From assembly GCA_029448655.1 (NCBI GenBank), contig JACCLO010000007.1:2232001-2296000 (forward strand): DNA of 64,000 bases, written 5' to 3'. The DNA comes from Wolfiporia cocos. Its lineage: Eukaryota > Basidiomycota > Agaricomycetes > Polyporales > Phaeolaceae. The position numbers were made by a program, and so were the translations under genes. The notes beneath the pieces are model-generated. The model was not told the DNA's origin. It made no database searches and saw only the letters and a program-made list of their open reading frames with translations. This document shows, one piece after another, positions 58,901 to 64,000 of the stretch. Position 1 is the first letter of the stretch; each line of letters starts with the position of its first letter.

Positions 58901-59693
58901 AAAGAAGGTCGGGCATGGAGCATACGAACTAGACCTCCCCGCAGACATGCGCGGGATATACCCAGTATTCAACGAGGTCTTACTCCTACCATACACGCCG
59001 CCCGCCTTCCCCAATCAGGACCATAGTAAAGTGACGGAAGGCAATGACGTTCGCAGGCCTCTCAGGATCCTCGAATCCAGGGAAGACCGAGGGCGAATCG
59101 AGCTAGAAGTCGAGTGGTCTGACGGGACTAAAACATGGGAACGAAAACGTGGATTGAACCATTACCAAGAGCTGGTCACAAAGTTCTTCGAAGCTAGACC
59201 ATCCGCCCCAGGCAACCAGTGGAAAAACAGAAACACTGGCTGGGACCACTCCGACACCAAATGGGACCCAGAGTGGGAGGACTTCGAACGAAAAGCTCAG
59301 GAAATGGGACTCAGGCAGAACCCGAAGGAGTTCATAATATACGACGACATAGACACTACGCTTCTTGTCAAAGGCAGTATACCATTCTACGCCTACGAAA
59401 AGAAGCTCGTCGCTCGTAACTTCTGGTTCTGCGATCCACGAACACGGGTCATGCAATACGGAATACGCGTTGGAACACCGATAGAATCCACTATACCTGA
59501 ATCGATAGGATACTGGATCTACCCGGTCTTAAACACACTCCAATTGGCGCACCCACACATTTGCACCAAAACCGTAGACCACCCGTGCCATGTTGACCAA
59601 ACTATGTACAAAGTGATTGCTGGGCGTGGGGACACGCAGCTAGAAGAGGGGGTACTGTCACAAGCCGATTTTCTCCAACTTGCTTGCGACTAG
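52959..59693 (+). CDS. Element F Gag-dUTPase-PR-RT-RH-IN-chromo polyprotein
   Basis: 2244 residues in one frame; start context ACAATGG. Order (approximate residues): Pro-rich N-terminus; retrotransposon Gag domain 325-520 (PFTGENFIAWVMRLKLYI); Cys/His cluster 558-585 (CHSC..C..H), not a canonical CCHC knuckle; dUTPase 790-931 with all five motifs (AGYDLHS, GRIAPRSGLA, GVVDEDYTGRL, GDRIAQFI, RGTQGFGSTG); aspartic protease 960-1060 (DSGSTGS); RT 1147-1414 with YLDD near 1315; RNase H 1458-1582 (EADSSDFATGA, TDHKNLEYF); integrase H2C2 zinc finger 1674-1722, DDE core 1740-1894 (VDMITGLP, SDRGPQF, TDGQTERMNQE), GPY/F module; chromodomain-like segment 2028-2085; and a 160-residue tail. The stop lies 38 bp inside the 3' LTR. 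No broken catalytic residue was seen. Confidence 0.95.
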   Translation: MASPHHDLDYIRNPRPENIPLPGGTMIGTPTVTNNPFHPGQWVNYQVHGLPDDFALLSVADSIHAPRQQVEVASVHTGTFDGHPPARSLAYGASQEDQGPGMERLEQAFHLAREQSNTIRGASPLAHIDSPLAMQWAFPPNPTTADFGFRCQTVAATMVQTGVWNADMGARFLREAQRLQADAIAAGDAASLHSQHSAPRRSVPSVPEERFRPVENWVRSVHMGSPPPVNSATRPASNAGTRQTNPFLPGYTPPVITPQVPFSVMAAQPPVPPSVAPQTAHVNTWRAAPLPGTRASMWRPEKPASSQWDAYSMLPEPQPDPRYKSKVREPEPFTGENFIAWVMRLKLYIDDNRPLLFTDSKKIGTAISLIRGPKVDAWVMAFTREHYRDGQWHLSWLRFIWELHQKFDDPDLEKKSAVAAEKLTMTIGKGEEYFQELERLLSEAKYDKENQIVHRWVTSAIPKEIYTAVHSAFVAATVNDKSQRGYNVSIPEDYESWKQAILRTDNAMRRLRDEEKLRHGRDTGKGVADKGKGRATTSSSGTTRPEPTAEERANLLKRKCHSCSKTQAEAPGKGCNKPVWHQPNWKPRAATSGGNTGAGPSQPARTRQAVEAPPAEKVLGEVSQEDFVRMVSAWAKGNPEAAKEAGFTQVRPLSNNKFSVLEIEEPVNVSISESASEGNEPVDGLYGIGTGAPIFDYVSVPRSVDLAPGDDDGASTCSDDSFVTASEEPPTGAWREDKTVLNSSIVNNVNYVPMDVDPVVDSDVQMADASKPTVQKKTEKKVRRRRAKKKAVTLDIYLDHPRAIPPERKSEGAAGYDLHSAEEVVIPNGKRITVDTGIMIRMPPGVYGRIAPRSGLALKGVDVEAGVVDEDYTGRLKVILNNQTGTDYQVEYGDRIAQFILECNMTPDTRIVKSIRETRRGTQGFGSTGEKLRGNVVVIQTGKRGRQIEVPITLHRPDGRALFTKALIDSGSTGSVISRAYVEEHKLEQLPLDRPVKLYNADGSTNAAGKMTHYVELQMQIDTHLETRKFHVTELSSANIFLGFDWLEDHNPTIDWKKRRITFTCDCEHEQIEDGDHIYYIFADAWIRNREECRADIAERVRATKATEIAIATGKTTEAKTFEEVVPEYLHEFEDVFKETEFDQLPERRPWDHAIELLPNSEPYAGKIYALSPREQEALDDFLEEQLRTGRIRPSKSPWGAPFFFVKKKDGKLRPIQDYRKLNQMTKKNRYPLPLITELLNKLKRAKYFSKLDIRWGYTNVRIKEGDEEKAAFITNRGLYEPLVMFFGMCNAPGTFQTLMNDIFRDLIMTGKVIVYLDDILVFTETEAEHKEILRKVLLALRQNKLTCKPEKCEFMKSEVEYLGHIISHGEIRMDPAKVAAVAEWPAPRNKKEVQSFIGFANFYRRFIPKFSTVARPLINLTKDTPWQWGTAEQECFDKLKKIFIEAPVLGIPNDDDPFRIEADSSDFATGACLMQKQDGVWKPIAYQSKTMLPAERNYEIYDRELLAIMRALDEWRHFVMGGKHPVEVLTDHKNLEYFKTPQKINPRQARWMTELAEYDLQLVHIPGKTNGRADGLSRRSDHGNDKDHLEGQVVLKPHLFVQDSAERLRSSFYTVVKGITHDEVKERVKAEAALYDGKEGVEVGETTEDGLRYRRGRLIIPRDEELIGKIISSFHDTVSAGHPGTENTYTAIHRHYWWPKMRSDIRQYVKACIKCQAAKPDRSKRAAPLNPNPTPAHNWENISVDMITGLPTSKGRDAIIVVVDMKSKDYIAVPTTTKLSAEGWANIFIDKVYTQHGLPKKIFSDRGPQFVAEFIKDVYRRLGIQGNPSTAFHPQTDGQTERMNQELEVYLRLFINDTHTNWPDLLPLASFAYKTHVHSSTGYSPFYLTHGYHPFTGVEAPEQEEGAARDWVEHMHTISKLASQNLEKAKLRMKEYYDRKRASPLSYSEGDLVWVDGRNINMGHPTKKLDSKRFGPYKVTKKVGHGAYELDLPADMRGIYPVFNEVLLLPYTPPAFPNQDHSKVTEGNDVRRPLRILESREDRGRIELEVEWSDGTKTWERKRGLNHYQELVTKFFEARPSAPGNQWKNRNTGWDHSDTKWDPEWEDFERKAQEMGLRQNPKEFIIYDDIDTTLLVKGSIPFYAYEKKLVARNFWFCDPRTRVMQYGIRVGTPIESTIPESIGYWIYPVLNTLQLAHPHICTKTVDHPCHVDQTMYKVIAGRGDTQLEEGVLSQADFLQLACD

Positions 59694-60021
59694 GAACAAC
59701 CCTTATCTAAGCGCCCGCCTATGCGTCACGTGCAAGGACCCCGAACACCCCACACGTGCCTACACAGACCCCGGACACCCTTGATGTGGCTCTACACCTA
59801 CGATAGGGTTTACCATACTCTAAACGGTCTATCAGCTTACGTAATACTGTATAGTAGCCAAACATGTACAAACAGCCTACGAGCATATATACCAGCCAGA
59901 CGAGCAGGGAGCACCCCAGACTCGTCTTGGCCTTTGTTGCCTTGAGTAGCCTCAGACTAGGAATACGCTTTCACGCGAGTAATATTCCCCTGAGTAGTTG
60001 CTTGAGAATACGCTTGTGTCA
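59656..60021 (+). repeat. Element F 3' LTR
   Basis: No difference seen from 45744-46109 at offset 13912. The last codons of the polyprotein overlap its first 38 bp. Followed by GTTTG (60022-60026). Confidence 0.92.
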
Positions 60022-60906
60022 GTTTGCTCATGCATTCCCCACAGTGGATGGGCTCTGAGGGATGCTTCTTGCCATGAATGGGTTCCATGGCATGTTGTAC
60101 CTCAGAGGTGGATGTCTGTGCCACAGTTGCATCTGTAGTTGTATTGGGGATCATCGAGGAAGGTTGGTCTTGATATTCGAGCTCAGAGGGCTGCCAAGGA
60201 CTCAGAGCAGAGGGTGTAGGTGGATATGGTGAAGCAGGTCTAGGAGCATCCTCAGAAGCAATGGACAGGGCAGACACAGTCTCTGTAGTGCTCATGCTCT
60301 TGGAGCACTGGTCTTCCATTCTGAGGTCTGCACTTTGCAAAATCAAATTCTTCGTTCTTTGCAAAGTCAAATTCTTCATGCGATCAGTCGAAGCAGCATT
60401 TGGTGCCTGGTCCTTGTTAATGCATCTCCAAGCCATAGGAAGAGCAAATCAAAGACTAACTGCTGCTGTAGTGTGCATGTGCTTCTGCTTCCAAGATGGA
60501 TAGACAGCCTTGGCACATGTTTTGGTCTTCCAGTGTCCCTTGCATAAGGCAATCTCCGGGTACACCTCTTCTAGCCTTCGTCGCAGCTTGTCATGCCTCT
60601 CCTGGCAGATCTTAGTCCAGCATTCTGGTGCATGGCCACATTCTGAGAGATCTAAAAAGACCTCCCTGATCAACATCCTGATGCCACTGAGGTGCGATAT
60701 GCTAAATGGGGTGCTGTCTTCATTTTCCAACCATGACCACAACTCCACCTTTTTTTGCCACATTGTTTCAGCCCATCTGACATTGGGTCCACATCGTAGC
60801 AGCATTTGGAGGCTCGCCAATCCACCTCATTCCAGAATTTGATGTTAAGGTGTTGTTCCCTCTTAGGCATCAGCAAAGCTACGATTCCTGAATCTGTTCT
60901 GATCAC
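60022..60906 (-). pseudogene. Hypothetical protein fragment interrupted by F
   Basis: Minus-strand frames read GIVALLMPKREQHLNIKFWNEVDW (to 60906), then in another frame RWAETMWQKKVELWSWLENEDSTPF, IRMLIREVFLDLSECGHAPECW and CKGHWKTKTCAKAVYPSWKQ. A third part, rich in Ser/Pro/Thr (59957-60436), runs into the F insertion site, after which the frame would continue at 45738 leftward. The text looks like a real fungal protein, perhaps transposon-associated, but I do not recognise the family. Introns or frameshifts are needed between parts. Confidence 0.45.
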
Positions 60907-63081
60907 TCTTAATTTTCTGAGTTTGGACTTGGATGCCTAAGCCGGACTTAATTGTCTGAAGCCTCAGTAAATCAAGATCAAGGTGGTTTCAACCAGACAT
61001 TCTCAGTTAGCTCGTAATCTGTGCATTCATACATTCTAGACAATGTTGATGCTCCTACATACTAGCTACTAGAAAGCAATTGCACGAGCATAATCATCAG
61101 CATATTCATTCACATCCAAGGAGTCTGTAAGTTGCAGATTCTGACTCGACGGTGCACACGCATGGGCATGTTATCTCGGAATTAGAGGATAGACAGAGTG
61201 GTGCAACATGTGACTAGTCCCTAAAGGTCGTATTCATCATGGAATGCCATCACAGTGACCCGGACTCATGCTTCACTCTAACAGTGCATGATCACATTTG
61301 CGCCACAGTCCCATATGCTGGAAGGTTCGCTTATTGCATAGAATGCCGCCATAGCTGTGTGATGCAGACATCAGCCAGTGCTAGTAGGAAGCATTGGGAT
61401 GATCTGCATGTTTGTAATATTGAAGAAACTTGTAAATCAGGGACGCAGAAAGAAACGTCATGTGTATATCCATAAGATTTGGGGCGTGTAACAGCTGGTA
61501 AGCCACAAACCTTAAACTGTATGGTACTAATCGGATCCACAAACCTTTAGTCATTTGGATGCTCACATACTCTACCAGTCTTGTCTTCTGGCATATGTGT
61601 CACTAGAACCTTACTGTTTGCTGCTCTGACTAGTTTATTTGAATCTCGAAAATGCTGCCATATGGCACATGTGCAAAAAATCCACTGAACGCCTGGTGAT
61701 TTTCTGGTCATATATCTGCAAGGTATTCTTTTCACATTGGCATGTGATGCCTGTACTTGATGCCTCTCCTGTAGAAAGTATTGGCTCACATCTTACCAGC
61801 CCATCTCATTGTCGAAATTCACGGGAAGGCGCCCGCTCGTGAGGCTACGTGCTCCCTTTCGGACTCCAGGGACTTCGTCTGGATGGGTTACAAACGCACG
61901 GCGTAGGTACGTACAATCCGTCCCGTTTTATACTAGCGGTGACTCATCTACCCGTACTGCCCCGATTATCAGCCCCCTGACTCCCGCTGCGCCCGCCATT
62001 TCCGCCTTGGTGCACTATTGACTCCGATCGATGTGTGACTCCGATTGCACCATCACGCGCCGAGCGCGTCGACTTCCAACACTCATGAACGGCACAGGCC
62101 TGACAGTTGGGTTTGCATTCCACTTCAAGTAGCCACACACAACATAATTAACTATGTATGTGCTCTCATCTGCTACTGACCCAAAGCTAACACCCACCTT
62201 TTGTGCAGGTCACACTCGATGCTGTGCCAGTGGTGGATCTGCAGGTCCCGGAGGCTTTCAAAACCAGTACGCATTTGGTGTGGCATTGTTGTCTGTGACT
62301 TTATACGATATCCCTTAAGCACAAAACCTTGCTTAGCATTCTCGATGCTGCAGTGACCGCACAGCATCAATCCAATGTTATCAGTGATATGTCACTGAAG
62401 TTGCACATGCCGAGCTGGGCAGGCGACAAGGAGTTCTCGAGATGCAACCTCAAAGGACAGGGACCAAGGTAGGTGGTTATGGTTACAAACTGGTGAGGCG
62501 ACTGTGCGCCTGCCGCACTGCTTATATACATGTACAGGTAACCAGGGACTGCGCGAAAACGGTACTCCCAGCGCCGTCCCGAGAGTTCCCCTGTATTGTA
62601 CCATCAATTACACCCCCTCGCATCATGACTGATACTGATAGTAGAGAGTTTGTTAATATGAAAAAGTGTAGTACTACCGGTGTGTAAATGTACAAGTATG
62701 AGCTATTAGTGATAGATCACTACTGTGCGTACCTGAGCTACCTGTGTTTGCGTCATAATTGCAATCTTAACTCGTCTGAATCATGTCTTGATCTGTCTGA
62801 ATCAGCTGACTTAAGAAGTGAATCTACTGGAATAAGTCGTCCATAACTGAGTGACTTTACATCTTGATTGTCTGAAACAAGGCGATTAAGGCAGATTAAG
62901 GACATTGTAGTTTTGCTGATGCTAGAAAGAGATCGGATGTCGGGTAGGCTAGCATTGCCTCTAGAGCCCCTGTAAAAACTCGATTTGTATTTTTGTTTGA
63001 AGATATAATACGATGGAGTAGATACCTATTGTGTTGTGCACTAACAAGTGGCTGTATGCCTGTAGCAACCTGAGTCAAGGT
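60907..63081. other. Sparse region with two possible exons
   Basis: A plus-strand frame at 61239-61475 holds a Cys/His pattern (YCIECRHSC..H..H.C), and a minus-strand frame at 62173-62370 reads like an exon (MLCGHCSIENAKQGFVLKGYRIK) ending at a GTGGGT donor-like site. Neither is recognised. A TATA-like TATATACATG is near 62522. Nothing else seen. Confidence 0.3.
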
Positions 63082-63696
63082 TAGTGATGTGCAAAGCACA
63101 GCTCGGCTCAAAGCCCGGGGCTTGGGCCCGGCTTTGAAGGGCTTGGGCTCACCGGAATGTCAAGCCGGGCCCTCCTTGACGGCTCAGGCCGGCTTGGGCC
63201 CAGCTCAGGCTCAGGCCGGGGCTTATGGGTAATCATGTAGGACCTCGAAATTATTGGCATGTGCAGCTCAAATGGCAGCACAACATATTCAGAATGCTTA
63301 TATGTCTACTATTTGTTGTTATTCTGATCTACAAGTGTTTTTACAGCTGCTTATGATGTTGACCGAAAATCCAGATCTCAATCACAACCCCGATCGCAAC
63401 AGTAGTCACAACGTTCCAAACCGTGTTAGCAGATCACAAGTCATTGTAATGGTCATTGAGATCATATAAGGTGAATTGATGCAAAATCTTAACCAAAGGG
63501 CCCATTTTCGCTAATTCTAACAACACCACAGCTGCACGCCTAAAGCCGCCAGCTCAGGGCTCGGCTACGGCCGGCTCACGATCCAAGCCAGGCCCTGAGC
63601 CGTCTTAAGCCGCCCCCCCAGGCTTGGCTCGGCCCGGCTTAAGTCGGCTCGGCCAGGCCCAGCTCACGGCTTTGAGCCGTGCTTTGCACATCACTA
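63082..63696. mobile_element. hAT-type MITE (615 bp)
   Basis: Inverted ends TAGTGATGTGCAAAGCAC at 63082-63099 and 63679-63696, extending with mismatches through GGCTCAAAGCC. An 8-bp duplication GTCAAGGT lies at 63074-63081 and 63697-63704, as produced by hAT transposases. Arms are GC-rich with many GGCTTGGGCC-like words and the centre is AT-rich and non-coding. Non-autonomous. Confidence 0.88.
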
Positions 63697-63704
63697 GTCA
63701 AGGT

Positions 63705-64000
63705 TGTCCTTTGTGGAGAAGTAGTCTGTAGCACTGGAACTAGAATACGAGGCACATATACTCACTCCATAAGCATAAAGTGTATATTTTCTTCAGTAAG
63801 CTTGGCCATTGCTTCCATGAGCATCTGGTTCGTATGATTGTCTGAGCAGATCACTGTCTGTTGATCTGTGTCGGAGATATGCTAGTTGGGGTGCCAAATG
63901 AAATAAGCTAGTGACCTGCGCTGCAATTCTAGCTCATACCACAGGATCATTTGTCCCTATTGGGGAACCCCTTGCAAACTCCCTGATAAAAGGTTTGAGC
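63705..64000. other. No feature seen
   Basis: Short end stretch without a recognisable gene or repeat boundary. Confidence 0.4.

Larger units (their letters stand above)
45744..60021 (+). mobile_element. Element F: complete dUTPase-bearing chromodomain Ty3/gypsy
   Basis: 366-bp LTRs at 45744-46109 and 59656-60021 at a constant offset of 13912, with no difference seen; target duplication GTTTG at 45739-45743 and 60022-60026. Without the nested copy E the element is about 8.2 kb. It has a self-priming PBS, a polypurine tract (AGAAGAGGGGGTAC) and one uninterrupted Gag-Pol frame. It inserted into a minus-strand reading frame. Identical LTRs and the open frame mean a recent, potentially competent element, although copy E now interrupts its leader. 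Confidence 0.95.

Overview
The window looks like transposon-dense chromosomal DNA of a filamentous basidiomycete, probably an Agaricomycete. Supporting signs are genes split by ~50-bp GT-AG introns, fungal families (a PRM10/ThrE-like membrane protein, a KRE2/MNT1-type GT15 mannosyltransferase, an EMI1/DUF3128 protein, an SFP1-like zinc finger) and chromodomain Ty3/gypsy elements. No rRNA, tRNA, CRISPR array or bacterial gene was seen. I worked by eye; identities and alignments are not computed.

Region 1 (1-27,780) is a nest of LTR elements. Four full copies of one ~6-kb family (A 171-5906, B 6174-12284, C 19834-25570 reversed, E 46816-52890) have LTRs of 929-1092 bp and a ~3.9-kb internal region with no conserved reading frame. 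They behave as non-autonomous LARD-type elements. Around and inside them are a chromodomain gypsy element G, cut in two (1-170 and 17547-19833), and many solo LTRs with 5-bp target duplications (TSDs). TSDs and LTR alleles show that copies A and C recombined and inverted the ~14 kb between them (about 5907-19833). Three separate TSD pairs (CCAGG, ATAAG, AAAAT) match only after the inversion is undone.

Region 2 (27,780-45,740) holds the ordinary genes: a hypothetical proline/alanine-rich ORF, a PRM10/ThrE-like pseudogene (30636-37404, minus) split by a 4.1-kb TIR transposon (31908-36012) that carries its own multi-exon gene, an SFP1-like zinc-finger remnant, an apparently intact GT15 mannosyltransferase (40373-42357, minus) and an EMI1-like gene (43108-43616).

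Region 3 (45,744-60,021) is a complete chromodomain Ty3/gypsy element F. It has 366-bp LTRs with no difference seen, TSD GTTTG, and one uninterrupted 2244-aa Gag-dUTPase-protease-RT-RNaseH-integrase-chromo polyprotein. Copy E sits in its leader (TSD AGTGG), in the same orientation, so the 3' LTR of E lies just upstream of the F start codon. Region 4 (60,022-64,000) has fragments of unidentified genes and a 615-bp hAT-type MITE with an 8-bp TSD.

The most notable system is the non-coding LTR family. It shares with F the layout LTR-T-PBS, where the PBS is complementary to a sequence inside the LTR (Tf1/sushi-like self-priming), TGTCA ends and a GGGGGTA-type polypurine tract. Its internal region carries repeated small hairpins whose stems change in a compensatory way between repeats and copies, which points to a selected RNA structure and to mobilisation by an F-like helper.
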